Source: Dryomyza anilis
Taxonomy: Eukaryota > Arthropoda > Insecta > Diptera > Dryomyzidae
Length of the DNA stretch: 64,000 bases
Direction: 5' to 3'
NCBI GenBank assembly: GCA_951804985.1
Contig: OX638135.1
Coordinates: 36,101,670-36,165,669 of the forward strand
The notes under the pieces are model-generated. The model was given only the letters and a program-made list of their open reading frames with translations. It did no database searches and was not told the origin of the DNA. The position numbers and the translations under genes are program-made. Shown here one piece after another: positions 22,335 through 33,286 of the stretch (its first letter is position 1; each line of letters starts with the position of its first letter).

Positions 22335-24481
22335 CAGGCTTACACAACCAACGGTCCTTCGGTGCTCAAGAGAGCCAATAGAGGATGAAATATTTTCATC
22401 CCCTATTAAAAATATTGCACGTTGTTGGATTCGGTCCAGGAACTCCAAAGAAGATTTAGAAACCCCTGCCCATATGTGCGAGTTGTATTCCATCTTAGGC
22501 CGAATATAGGTAGTGTAGACAGTGCGTAAGTCAGCAGGAGTGAAGTATGTCTTACACCGTTTCAGAAAACCGAGGCACTTGGCCACTTCTTTCGACACAT
22601 TAAATATGTGGTCATTCCAACGGAGATCACATTGAATGAATGGATTCTGGGTCAATGACAGAAGGTCATTGATAAATACCAGAAATAGGGACGGGGATAG
22701 GACGGAACCCTGCGGAACTCCAGAATTGATGGAATGTTGTTCTGAAAAAACACCATACATCGCAACTCGTATAGAACGACCCTGGAGAAAACTCGATATC
22801 CATCGAGTAAAAGATTCACAGACACCATATGCAATTAATTTTGAGACGAGGGCTTTATGCCACACTCGATCAAAAGCCTTGGAAATATCCAGAGCAACAA
22901 CCTTACTTTCCCCGAAAAGGTGAACACAATTATTCCACTTTTCGGAAAGTATGCCATCAATTACCTTGGAGAGCGCAGAGCATATTGCAATGGGTCGGTA
23001 ATTGGCAGGGTTCGTAGCCTCGCCCTTTTTCGGAACTGGCTGGACATTGGCAACCTTCCAACAAGATGGAGAAACTCCTGTCGTGTAGGAGATGTTAAAA
23101 AGGTAACGCAACGGACAAGCCAGCGTTGACGCGCACTTCTTCAACACAAGGGCAAATATGCCATCTGGCCCAGAGGCTTTGTTAATGTTGAGGTTTGCTA
23201 AAACATTTTTAACTGATTTCGAAAATGACTCTCCGGCATTGCAGAAGAAACAAAATCGACATCGGGTAGTGGTTGATTGGTATCTGGGAGCGTTGAATAA
23301 TTTGCAAATAATTCTGCCAAGAGATTAGCTTTATCAACCGGGTCAGTGAAGGTCTGGCCAATCATAATAAGAGTTGGAGTAGACGATGTCGTCTGATTCT
23401 TCACCTTTTTTACGAATGACCTGACATTTTTACTACCTCTATGATAGAGTAGGACCATTTTACGCGCGTTTCACGGCACGAGATCACGGCATTACAGCGA
23501 TTCCTAGCCTGTCAGCATTCTTGTTAGAACGCCAATTTTGAAAGGCTTCCTCTTTCGACCTGACTGCAATCCTGCAAGTCTCATTAAACCATGAGTGGTC
23601 CTTGGGTTTAATGCTAATTTTTTTAGAAGATATGAAGGATCGCATATATAATAAACAATATTTTGTACTATTAAAGCCGCGGCATTTATGTCTCTGTCTG
23701 CGAAACACAATTTCCAATTAAAGTTGCGAAAAAACTCATTTAACGCAACCCAATTTGCTTTTTCGTAAAACCATGCAGTCCTCTTCGGGGCTTTAATCGA
23801 AGAGGCGCGTAAACTAGAATATGAAAACTCAGCGGAAACAGTACAGTGGTCGGAGTTACCAAGAGGTGCAAGGACCCTTACATCATATTTTTCATGATGT
23901 GAAGTCAGAAAAAGGTCTATGACTTTTTGGCTTTGCCACCGACGCGTTGGATGTACGTCGGTTCCTTCACCAATTGAGTGAGTTGATTGCACTCTGTGTT
24001 GGAAGACCCGAGTGGCTCAACCAAGTGGCGTTGTGCACATTAAAATCGCCGGCAACAACAATTTCACTGCCTGGAAATTGTTCCAATATATTTGAGATCG
24101 AATCAGATAAGGCATCCAGCTTATTACAGGTGGAAACCCTATCTAGATTCGGACTCCTATAAAGAAAGCGCATGTGCATGATGTGTGTTTGGATTTTGAA
24201 TTTAACCCAAATTGTATTAAATTCGCTATCTGACACACTATGTTGTTGCTGCAGTTGATACACAACGTCACTCCGAATAAAAAGAGCGAGACCCCTATGA
24301 GCAGAAAATAATGGCACTAAGTGATAACCAGGTATTTGAAAATCCAGTGGATCTGCATACTCACTAACCTGGGTCTCACCAAGTGCCATTATTTGTGGCC
24401 TATTGACGGACACATACGCATATATAGAGAAGAATGTTGCCTACGAATGTTGCAAAAATCTATGCGAAATTTTTGCGACAT
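22335..24481 (-). pseudogene. CR1/Jockey-group pol, copy 3
   Basis: The ATG at 24481 aligns with the start in copy 1. The endonuclease runs through LGETQVSEYADPL and VVAGDFNVHNATWLSHSG, with Trp where copy 1 has a stop. The next block ends LVKEPTY-like and is shifted near 23990. The RT keeps NKASGPDGI-type start (damaged), ALDISKAFDRVW and SGVPQGSVLSP, but the segment from QNPF to IQCDLRWN joins directly, deleting about 95 codons including the catalytic FADD box. A second deletion removes ~40 codons between SALSKVI and LSEKWNN (about 22950). Confidence 0.88.
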
Positions 24482-24985
24482 TTTTCCTACTGGGCAACTT
24501 CAAAACATACATACTACCAACGCGAAGCAGTTGATACAAACAAATGAAAGCGTAAGTCAAGCCGTGGTGAGTGTTAGGCCTTCACCACAGTATAGATCAC
24601 GCACTCAGTGCAGCCTCAACTTTGAGCGCTAGTAGCGTGGAGTAGGATGAGGGAGGGAAGGGATCCGAAACAAACCTGTACAAGTGCAGCAAAGAGCATA
24701 GAAAGCCCTTTGCGTTGGCAATTGCAAAACGAAAAACGTTGAGTGCAGCAACTCAGCAGGCAGCGCGAAACCGGTTCTATTGTGTTGTTGTTGTTTGTTA
24801 TTTTATTGTTCTATTTATTTGGTTTTATTTAATTTAATTTGTATTTTATTTTAGTTTTGTTTTCATTGTTATTTTATGTTGGGCGGGCACACTAAACTCT
24901 ATTTTACGCGAAAATTAGACTTAACAGCGACGGACGGAACACATTTAAAAGACATGAAGACGACACGTCCGTCCCTCATGGCAGC
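22335..24985 (-). mobile_element. CR1/Jockey-group non-LTR retrotransposon, copy 3
   Basis: Minus-strand copy of the element at 4581-8119. It keeps the 5' leader (about 24482-24985) with a start that differs from copies 1 and 2, but the 3' end stops within pol, right after GCVSLFY at ~22335, so the last ~100 codons and the 3' UTR are gone. It lies inside the ~50-bp tandem repeats. Confidence 0.85.
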
Positions 24986-25140
24986 ATTGACACAGCTCCA
25001 ATGAGGGTTTTTGGGCTCATAAAATGGGGCCCTCTACCCAGGAGTCGGGAGCCTTTTTGGACTCTTTTAATTGCTCATATATGAGGGTAACACTCATAAA
25101 TATGACACATTTAGGAGTCTTAAAAGACTCAAAATGTTTG
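24986..25140 (+). repeat. Degenerate ~50-bp tandem repeat array, right part
   Basis: Units again show GGAGCC / CTCATAAA / ACTC words (for example GGAGCCTTTTTGGACTC and ACTCATAAATATGACACATT), matching the array at 21735-22155. This suggests one array split by the intervening non-LTR element. From 25141 to 25705 the sequence is AT-rich and nothing is recognised. Confidence 0.65.
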
Positions 25141-25708
25141 CTAGGTATTATTGTGGGTATATTTCTAAATTTGCAAAACCAACTAACCAACTACGCAAAA
25201 GTCTGAAGCAATTATTATTGGTTTGTCTTAAATAATTTCTAATACATTTTTCTAAAAATTTCCGTTCTAAACACCTCAGTAAATTTAAAAAATCAACAAA
25301 AATGAAATTCAAGCAAAAATTTAAAATGATCATATTCTTTAAAATGTACGTGAAATATCTTCAATGGTTGTATTCAAAGTACTTTCTGAAACTGCAGTCA
25401 ACCCTGATCGGAACACACTAAGATGTTTATGACGTTCCTCCGCAAGAAATATTACATACAACATAATACATTTCAGCTGAGTTCATTGAATTCTTATTTT
25501 CAACAGGAATTAAAGATAATTACTAAAAAAATTAATAATTTTATATATGTTATATAATATTTAATATAATACATTAAAGCAACAACAGCAGCAGATGAAT
25601 CGACGGCGGTGCAATCAAAAGACAGGCTATCAAAAGACAGGCCAACTCTACTACACCATGATTAAATCGATGAAAGTGTTTAGTGCCATGTTGAGTGGGC
25701 GCATGTAA

Positions 25709-25920
25709 TGCGGGAGTTCCATAAGCGAAGATATGAATGCATTCATGCGTCCGAACTGTCAAATCACCGCAATCGCCGCACAAAAGTGTATATTACTTGA
25801 ACTTTGGTCGGCGATTGCGTCCGTGCATGTACTCGCTCTCATATATTTGCATGTATTTCTACTTTTGGCAGTTCGACGGACGCATGAATGACGTACATCT
25901 TCGCTTATGGAACTCCCGCA
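25709..25920. mobile_element. 212-bp MITE with TAA target duplication (PIF/Harbinger-like)
   Basis: Perfect terminal inverted repeats of at least 24 bp (TGCGGGAGTTCCATAAGCGA at the left end, its complement at the right end), followed by further imperfect pairing (CATGCGTCCGAACTG / CAGTTCGACGGACGCATG; CGATTGCG). The element is flanked by TAA at 25706-25708 and 25921-25923. A 3-bp TWA duplication is the mark of PIF/Harbinger elements. It has no coding capacity. Confidence 0.8.
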
Positions 25921-25923
25921 TAA

Positions 25924-26487
25924 GTGCTATTCGATGCGAAAGTTGAATTCTCATCGATCGTAGTACTTCTGCTTTCGCGCGATGGCATCGCAACACTGCC
26001 GAAAACAAAAACGACAAATTACTAGCCCAGACCACGTAGTTATGCGTCATCAAGTTGGTCATGTCGTGTGAACGCGCGCACATAACACATCGGGATGAAC
26101 AACTGCTGATAAGCGGATCCTACAGCGCCAACAAAACAAGTACTCACGGCAGGCTTTATGAGAATGGGTTGCAGGTGATGTCATCGGTGAGCGGTCATGC
26201 AGCCATACAACACATTTGCTAGAATAAGCGCAAAGATTCGCTGTCTTATGTCTTCAGCGTTTGGTCCAGTTGAAAATTTAACAACAAATTAAGTTAAAGT
26301 TAAAATATAGAATGTGAATGTGTGTGAAGGCACTACCTATAATTGTGACGGCTATTGTTGTAGCTTCTGGCAGGAGGTTGCAGCTGCGTAGCACCGGCGA
26401 GCTATTGGCCAATATAATTAGCGTTGCAGAACTGTCGCCACCGCTTGCAACGAAATCATTTTTTTTATTCCAATTATTTATAATCTT
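25924..26487. other. GC-richer unique-looking stretch, no gene recognised
   Basis: Between the two small foldback elements the sequence is noticeably less AT-rich than its surroundings. There is an 81-codon plus frame at 26318-26563, but it has no recognisable domain, and its end runs into the next foldback element, so I do not call it a gene. Confidence 0.35.
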
Positions 26488-26490
26488 ATT

Positions 26491-26618
26491 GGCGCATATT
26501 CATAGACAATTTAAAGCCAACTTTAAAATTAAAGTATACTTTTTTTACAATTTTTGCAAATAATAAAACGGGTGATTTTAATTTTAAAGTCGACTTAAAT
26601 TGATTATGAATATGAGCC
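26491..26618. mobile_element. 128-bp foldback/MITE-like element
   Basis: The left 44 bases (GGCGCATATTCATAGACAAT...) pair with the right 44 bases (...ATTGATTATGAATATGAGCC) with few mismatches around a ~40-base AT-rich loop. ATT is present on both sides (26488-26490, 26619-26621) and may be a 3-bp target duplication. Non-coding. From 26622 to 27165 the sequence is AT-rich with nothing recognised. Confidence 0.55.
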
Positions 26619-27165
26619 ATTGTTATTCGTTGTCCTTATAAGTAATATTATATACAATATTTTATATAAATAATAGTTTTAAAATGTGTGTTTAGTCCAT
26701 TGTATTTGTTTGTATATATTTTATTAATACAATTTATAAAATTAAATACTGTTTTTTTCATATGGTTATAAGGAAAACATTTTTATGCCAAGACAATGTC
26801 TAATACAAAGTGTTGGTAAATTATTTTAAATAAAAATAAATGTATTTAGAAAAGATCGAAATTCAGTAGAAACTACATTTTTTCAAAACAAAGACATAAC
26901 TATAATTTACTACAGTTATTTTTTCGGTGTATATTTTTGGGATTGAATTACCAATAGATTGAATCATTCGCAGCTCTGCAATGCAAAAACAAAGAATTTA
27001 CAATATTTACAGAGAATACTATTAAATATTTTTACTTGGAATAAAAAGGTTTTAGTGTGTGCCAAAAATACTTAATGGTTTTCGGCAAATATTTGTAGTG
27101 TTCGAAAAATTCAGTCAAATGAAAAGGTTTTTATTTGTTGTGACAGACACTCAGTGTTCTCATTC

Positions 27166-27292
27166 TACTCCGATCGGAGTAGATCTACTCCATTTCATTT
27201 GGATTTGTAAAATCTACTCCTCTACTCCGGTAGTAGCACTTTCAACTCCTTTCTCATAATTTTCTACTCCCTTTTACTGAAATTACTCTCTT
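27166..27292 (+). repeat. TCTACTCC-rich degenerate repeat, left cluster
   Basis: Repeated CTACTCC / AACTCCTTT words (for example GATCTACTCCATTTCATTTG and AAATCTACTCCTCTACTCC). A similar cluster lies at 33370-33530, beyond BEL/Pao C. The two may be one array split by insertions in between. Confidence 0.55.
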
Positions 27293-27532
27293 TTGCAAAA
27301 ATTGCTTAGAATGAATTGATGAGAACAATTTCTTGCGAACCAAATAAATTGTCAATATTATAATTTAAATAATAACTATGGTTTTAAAAATGTTGAAGTT
27401 ATAATTAAATATACGTTTGTTTTCATTGGGTGTTCTAGATACACCCCAACTCTAGAATAGACCAACCTGTATACATCAATATTATAGAAAATCTATAAAA
27501 TCAGGATTGAATAAAAATATTAAAATTAACAT

Positions 27533-27803
27533 ATATATATTTTGAGGAGGGTGTTATTTTACACCACCTATTTTGCAAATGAAATAAAACCAAGACTTTG
27601 CGCGTTCAATTTAATATCGTTGTTTAATAGTTGATGATCAGAACAGAAGTGATTTTGTTAATTTACTTGAAACATATGCATAATGAGCGACAATGCAAAT
27701 GAAGCGATGAGCGCAATTAAATGCGTAAATGCGAAAATAAGATAATTTCATACGTACTAGTGCGTCACGTAAATGTTAACATTACAATTTCAAAAAGAGT
27801 TTT
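27533..27803 (-). repeat. BEL/Pao C 3' LTR
   Basis: Matches 33008-33286 over ~270 bases (shared blocks TTTTGAGGAGGGTGTTATTT, GCGCGTTCAATTTAATATCG, AATGAGCGACAATGCAAATG) with scattered differences and small indels. The differences mean the insertion is not very recent, since LTRs are identical on insertion. It follows the integrase stop on the minus strand. Confidence 0.9.
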
Positions 27804-28890
27804 TTGAAATTGTAATGTAGCAACACCATTTTCGCCGCATATTGTGCTGATCACACGGCCAAGCTGCCACTTTAATAGCGGAAGATTGTCGTCCTTTATC
27901 AGCACCAATGCACCCTTACGAATATTCGCTGTTGACGTGCGCCACTTTCCTCGCTCTTGTAACAAAGACAAGTAACACGCACTCCACTTTTTCCAAAATG
28001 TTTGTTGCATATAGCAAACGCGCTGCCATCGGTTTAAGCGAGTTACGTTAAGATGCGTAACGTTAGGCTCCACGATAGCCGTGAATGGTGCTCCAACCAA
28101 GAAATGGGCGGGAGTGAGCACGTCAAGATCGCTGGGATTTTCTGAAATTAATACTTGCGCCGATTTCGCACACTAAAGTTCGAAGCTCTTCGAATGTCAG
28201 TATTGTAAGACCGACGGTACAAATGAAATGTAGTTTGGCCGACTTTACAGCTGCCTCCCATAATCCACCAAAATGTGGTGCACGAGGCGGTATAAACTTC
28301 CAATCAATGCCATCAGAAAGACATTGTCGGGATACAGCAAGATTGTGTGAATCGCTCAGGAATAACTGCTTCAAATCAGCCAGCTCATTTTTGGCGCCAA
28401 CAAAATTTGTGGCGTTATCGGACCAAATAGTCCTCGGCATTCCTCTCGTACAGATAAAACGTTTTAGTGCGGCTAAACACGATGAAGTCGATAAATCAAA
28501 AACTAACTCTAAATGTGACGCTTTCGTCGAAAAGCACACAAAGATGCAAATATAGCATTTTATCGGCGGCCGATTACGAACCTCTGATTTGTAGAAAAAC
28601 GGACCACAGAAATCGATGCCGGTAGTATGAAATGCTCTGTTTGGTTGCACTCTGTCTGCCGGGAGGCAGCCCATAATATGTTCAAAAATCTTTGGCTTCA
28701 ATCGAAAACATCTGATGCATTTGTTTATTATACTTGCAACTGTTTTCCGACCACCAATTGGCCAGTAATGTTGACGAATAGATGCGAGCAGGGCCTGAGG
28801 GCCAGCATGTAAATATTTGCGATGATAGTACTCGATTATTGCGTTGGTGACTGGATGATGCTTTGGAAGAAAAATCGGATGCTGTGCCTC
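27765..28890 (-). pseudogene. BEL/Pao C integrase
   Basis: Minus strand. The zinc finger region is readable from ~28890 (HPIFLPKHHP, KCIRC), followed by TTGIDFCGPFFYKSEVR (first Asp), IWSDNATNFVGAKNEL (second Asp) and APHFGGLWEAAVKSAK (Glu). The C-terminal domain starts MLTPAHFLVGAPF and includes LVLIKDDNLPLLKWQLGRV. One frame break near 28122 separates core and C-terminal domain. The catalytic triad is intact. The last codons overlap the start of the 3' LTR. Confidence 0.9.
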
Positions 28891-28895
28891 AAAAT

Positions 28896-29760
28896 CTAAA
28901 GATGAATTTTGTAGTCGTCCTCCAACATGAATCCATACGTATCGATGAACGGACTTAGCGAATGTAGTTTGCTGGAAGATGTTAGCTGATGGTTTGATCT
29001 TAGAGCCTTGAACTCAGCTGCAAAGTGAATTTGCTGGATATTGCGAATTAGTAAGTGTGTGCCCATTTTAATGTTTTGCGATGTCAATGGCTTATGGTCT
29101 TACACAGTTCCTTTGGATTTCAATTGACGAAAATAAATAATGTAAGCAAAGATGCGCTGTAGTTTGTCGAACGAGTTGTGAAATTTGCAGGCGATCGATA
29201 TGTCTCGTTGCGCAGAAACTATTAAAAGCTTTCTACGTCTTTCAGGTAGATTTGTTATGAATTCCATATTTTGAGGCCAAAGAACGTGCTCTTCTAATAA
29301 AAATAATGGTCCATTATTCCAAAGTTTCGATTGTAGCAACTCAGTTGGAGAACATCCTCTCGAAAGAATATCGGCAGGATTCAATGATGTCGGTACATGG
29401 TGCCAAGTCATGTCACTGGTTAGCGTTTGTATCTGTGCAACAAATACAAATACATTAAAATTTGATGGTTGCTCCTGTATCCAAGACAGTGCTACCATTG
29501 AATCTGACCAACAGTGAATTATTTTGTAATATAGATGCTACCAATTTAGCAAGAAGTAAGGTAGCTGACAACTCTAATTTTGGAATAGTTAAAGTCTTTA
29601 AGGGTGCGACTCTTGCCTTTGCGCAAAGTAAAGATGTTTTTATATGTCCCTTGTCTTTAGATCTAACATACACGCAGGCACCAAAAGCTGATAGACTTGC
29701 GTCGCAAAAAAGCGTGAATTTCATAAGTAGAGCGAGGGGTTAGAACAAAGCGAGGAAATT
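28896..29760 (-). pseudogene. BEL/Pao C RNase H and linker
   Basis: Minus strand: MKFTLFCDASLSAFGACVYV carries the first RNase H Asp, then KARVAPLKTLTIPKLELSA with Glu. A frame break near 29480 precedes MVALSWIQEQPSNF and HHVPTSLNPADILSRGC, the typical Pao block. A TAG-containing break near 29100 separates it from the integrase upstream region (FAAEFKALRSN..., SPFIDTYGFML). Confidence 0.85.
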
Positions 29761-30600
29761 TGAAGCTGCTTACAACATTGAACTGTTCGCATATAGCAGT
29801 CCAGGCAGCTTCCAATGATTGTGGTAGACTCTCGTCCCACTGCAACTGTTCTTTCCAAAGTGCCTGTACAAATATTTTTGCTCTAGTGATGACCGGCGAA
29901 ATTCGACCAAGCGGGTCGTAAAAACGTGCAATTATGGATAGGACAGATCGTTTTGTTATACGTCCGCTGGTTGTAATGGAGGTGAAGGCGAATAAATCAC
30001 TGACAAGATGGGGTCCCATACTAATCCGAGAGTTTTTGTAACGTCAGTGCCATCGGTAAATTTTATAAATTTTTCACGATCTGACTCAGCAATTTCATGT
30101 AGGGCGTTTGAATCATTAGAGCATCGTTTGCAAATTTTAAAATCTCCTCGTTGTAGCAGATCTTGTACCTGTTGCCTAAGTTCAATAACTCGTTCTATGG
30201 AATCACCACCAGAAATTAGGTCATCCACATAAAAATCACTGCGAACGATTGCAACGCCTAAAGGAAATGATTTTTCCTCATCATATGACAGCTGCTGCAT
30301 AGCACGAATTGCCAAGAAAGCAGCAGGCTTGGTACCATATGTTACGGTGTCAAGTTTGCATGTTTTAATTTCATCCTGGGGATGATCTCGCCACAATATG
30401 CACTGCCACAATATGCATCGATACATTTTAAAGAATAACCCGAAGTTGTTTTTGCCGAACCGTCAAATACTACGCGTAGCTTAGTTGTGGTGCTATCGAA
30501 CTTTTGAACATAGTTATGTGGCAGAAAATATGTTGGTGCATTTAATTGCGGCTCTGCTAAAGACATATGGCCTAACGATACAAACTCATTCATAAAAGAA
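29663..30600 (-). pseudogene. BEL/Pao C reverse transcriptase with internal deletion
   Basis: Minus strand: FLPHNYVQKFDSTTTKLRVV and DGSAKTTSGYSLK begin the domain, but the next ~30-40 codons, which should contain the motif-A Asp, are missing. Instead a 15-17 base word (GCCACAATATGCA) is duplicated at the junction, about 30390-30420. The domain resumes with DTVTYGTKPAAFLAIRAM and the catalytic SDFYVDDLISGG at ~30220, and continues to ITKRSVLSIIARFYDPLGR. The deletion alone abolishes polymerase activity. Confidence 0.85.
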
Positions 30601-30613
30601 ATGTATTGATTTT

Positions 30614-30925
30614 TTAAATCATGATTATTTTGCAGCCTTTTTTTTCCAAACCTTTGAATCTACGAAGATCGCGATTGTATGAATCACCAAGTGAGTCGAA
30701 GTGTTCTCTTGTGGGCAGCCGAACTGAATACGCGCCCGAAGCAAGACGAGTCAAATTTTGTTTAAAGTGCTGCTCACAGAAATTGTCATCTTCCGAAGCG
30801 GTCGACGTTGAATAAAAACAATTCTCTATTTCCCAAAATTGTTTCACGAGATCATTGAGTTGGCAGGTAACTTGCCATACGAACTTGACCAACGCAAATG
30901 AAGTCCAAAAATAAACTTGCGCCAA
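30614..30925 (-). pseudogene. BEL/Pao C protease-RT linker
   Basis: A minus-strand frame including LNDLVKQFWEIENC, DNFCEQHF and AYSVRLPTREHFDSLGDSYN. Sequences of this sort (FWE.E / LP) link protease and reverse transcriptase in all BEL/Pao polyproteins; compare FWELEKVSKKRF in element A. It lacks the DVLIGGDLYP-like end of the protease, which should lie around 30930-30990. Confidence 0.7.
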
Positions 30926-30990
30926 TCAGGACGTCAATTCGTTGCGTTGTAAAATAATGGATCCGCTAATTTCACATTTTGTGGAATATT

Positions 30991-32043
30991 TCAATCGATA
31001 GTATTTATGTTGAAATTAGGTTGATAAACTGTTATGCTTGCAGTGACAACAGCTGTTAACGAAGTAGAGTAACCATCATCCTGCGATTTTACAAAAATAT
31101 CGACTTCCTTGTCAGCTACGAAATTTGATTTACCTATGCCCGAGATCGATATTTGCGATTTGATTGATTTCAGTTGCAATTGATTTGCTATTCGAGAAGT
31201 TATGGATTTTAGTTGAGATGCGGAGTCAAGGATGGCGCGGCTAGGAACGAAATTGCCAGTGTGATTTTTAACAAATATTATAGCTGTAGCTAGCAAATTT
31301 GATTTACCTATGCCCGAGATCGATATTTGCGATTTTATTGATTTCAGTTGCAATTGATTTGCTATTCGAGATGTTATGAAATTGAGTTGAGATGCGGAGT
31401 CAAGGATGGCGCGGCAAGGAACGAAATTGCCAGTGTGACTTTTAACAAATATTATAGCTGTGGCTAGCAACACATCATTGTTGTAAGGGGCAGATTTCGA
31501 GACTTTGAGCGGAGGGCATGATGCTGAGACAAGTACAGATTGCGAAGTGTTTGCGAAAGCGCTAGACGTAGTGTTAACAGCATCCAATGTAGGAGAGGGC
31601 ACTACAGAATTAGTAGGGGCAGAATTCATATGCAGCAACGAATGGTGTTTTGACGACCATTGCATGCTATGACCCTTGCGTAAACAGTTTAAACACAGGT
31701 GCAACCTTTTAGCTTCTTTGTGACGTAAAAATGGAGATGAATTCAAGAAAAGTGAGCAACTACTGATGTAGTGCACCTTTGAATCGCAAAATACGCACGA
31801 CATATTGTTATTTGTAGAGGTTACTAGAACATTTCTATTAGCCTTTATGTTATTTGAATTTTTTCCCACCTGATGACTATGAGTTTGCATTACCATAGCA
31901 CTTTCCAAATTTTCCCTCATGCGACATCTCTTCTCTAAAAATGTCTGACCATGTTGGTAGTTGGTAAATCGACAAATCTTCTTCCCACTTCTCCTGTGTC
32001 TGTTGATCAAATTTGCGAGCGATGAGATATATGAGCAATCCAT
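30991..32043 (-). pseudogene. BEL/Pao C zinc knuckles and duplicated protease unit
   Basis: An open 350-codon minus frame. A first knuckle C83-x2-C86-x4-H91-x4-C96 is complete; a second (C117, C120, H125) has Ser130 in place of the last Cys, followed by SKHHSLLH. Residues 192-249 (active site RAILDSASQLNFITSRI) are repeated as residues 250-307 (RAILDSASQLKSITSRI) with only a few changes, then FVADKEVDIFVKSQD follows. The repeat unit is 174 bp (31297-31470 and 31123-31296). No other BEL/Pao copy here has two units. The frame overlaps the gag frame (31877-32701) in a different register, so a frameshift lies near 31880-31990. Confidence 0.85.
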
Positions 32044-32761
32044 CAGAAATTTCCTGAGACGACGCTAGTGTATTTAAAGCACGAAGATTCGAATTAAATT
32101 TGTCGCTTAGTTCACGTAAACCACTTGCAGAACCCTTCTCTACACCCTTTAGCTCGAAAATCGCCTTTATGTGTGCCTGAAATATAAGTAATTTGTTATC
32201 AAATCGATTTTTTAGTAAGGCAACAGCCTTATGGTAGTTTTCTTCGACGGGCTCTAGAGAGCGAATAGTTTCCAGCGCAGCGCTCTGCAAATTGGCGCGC
32301 AGATGCTGAAATTTCTCAACCTTTCTCAAATCGGGATCCTTCTCAATGACGCTGTTGAACATTGCGAGGAAATTAGGCCAATCGGTGAATGATTCACTGA
32401 ACTTTGGAATTTTAAGTTCAGGAGGACGTGTTTTTCGATGAGTTGTAGAAAATATAGATGTTGCATCCTCCAAGTCGAAGTGACGAACGGTTGACGAGTG
32501 TTGGACGTTTGCCCTTTGATGAGAATTCAATTGACGTGACAATTTTGCTTTTATGTCAAAATATATAGCGAAAAAATTCTGATCGACTTTTAGAATTAAA
32601 TTCGCGCGGATCAGCTTTCTCCAGAGATGTTTGCACGCTTTCAAAATAATCATGCATGCGTTCAACAAATTCGATTCGAACCGAAAGTTCAGTATTGTCA
32701 AATGTAATTAAAAAAACTTGACATCGTTGTTCGATGCAGCTGCACTATGGATTTTAGGCAT
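31877..32761 (-). pseudogene. BEL/Pao C gag (DUF1759-type)
   Basis: Minus strand. A possible original ATG at 32761 lies a few codons before a TAA at ~32707. The open part begins after it and contains LPELKIPKF-like PPELKIPKFSESFTDWPNFL, VEKFQHLRANLQSAALETI, ALLKNRFDNKLLIFQAHIKA and GLRELSDKFNSNLRALNTL, i.e. the standard DUF1759 core, up to LPTWSDIF. It then shifts frame into the zinc-knuckle frame. Confidence 0.88.
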
Positions 32762-32989
32762 ATCGTTTTTGTAAATAAGTACATGAACAGCGATAAACTC
32801 TAATTATGTTTTATGCTTGCGCAGTATGTACTTGAATGTATATGAAAACCAGTTTGCGAAAGAAGCAGCGAGAGTTTCGAAATCAATTTTTTGCTCCGTT
32901 CAATATAATTTAAATAATGCAGAAAATTATGCGAATATTATGCGAAAATTTAATCGAACTGATAATAACACGAAGTGACTTCTGCTTCG

Positions 32990-33007
32990 ATCACGTCGGG
33001 GTCACCA
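32990..33007 (-). promoter_or_regulatory. Primer-binding site, tRNA-Trp type (BEL/Pao C)
   Basis: Directly inside the 5' LTR the minus strand reads TGGTGACCCCGACGTGAT. This is the complement of the 3' end of insect tRNA-Trp with its CCA as I remember it (...ATCACGTCGGGGTCA-CCA). An 18-base match at the right place makes the primer assignment strong, though I could not check the tRNA sequence. Confidence 0.85.
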
Positions 33008-33286
33008 ATATTTTGAGGAGGGTGTTATTTTAAACCACCTATTTTGCCAATTAAATAAAACCAAGATTTTGCGCGTTCAATTTAATATCGTTGTTTATTA
33101 GTTGATGATCAAAACAGAAGTGATTTTGTTAATTTCATAAAGCATACTTGATACATATGCATAATGAGCGACAATGCAAATGAAGCGATGAGCGCAATTA
33201 AATGCGTAAAAGAAAATAAGATAATTTCATATGTACTAGTGCGTCACGTAAATGTTAACTTTACAATATCAAAGAGAGTTTTTATC
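33008..33286 (-). repeat. BEL/Pao C 5' LTR
   Basis: Partner of the LTR at 27533-27803. On the minus strand it starts near AAAAACTCTCTTTGATATTG and ends CCTCCTCAAAATAT, with the primer-binding site next to it. TG...CA ends are not obvious. Confidence 0.9.

Larger units (their letters stand above)
27533..33286 (-). mobile_element. BEL/Pao retrotransposon C, nearly complete
   Basis: About 5.75 kb on the minus strand with two LTRs of ~270 bp, a primer-binding site and all domains in BEL/Pao order: gag, zinc knuckles, protease, RT, RNase H, integrase. TAACAT occurs just outside both ends (27527-27532, 33287-33292) and could be the target duplication, though the AT-rich ends make the exact border uncertain. 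Frameshifts and a deletion in RT show it is inactive. Confidence 0.9.

Noticed and set aside
26318..26563. 81-codon plus frame as a host exon
   Set aside because: Its end runs through the 26.49-kb foldback element and it shows no recognisable domain or splice sites in sensible positions.
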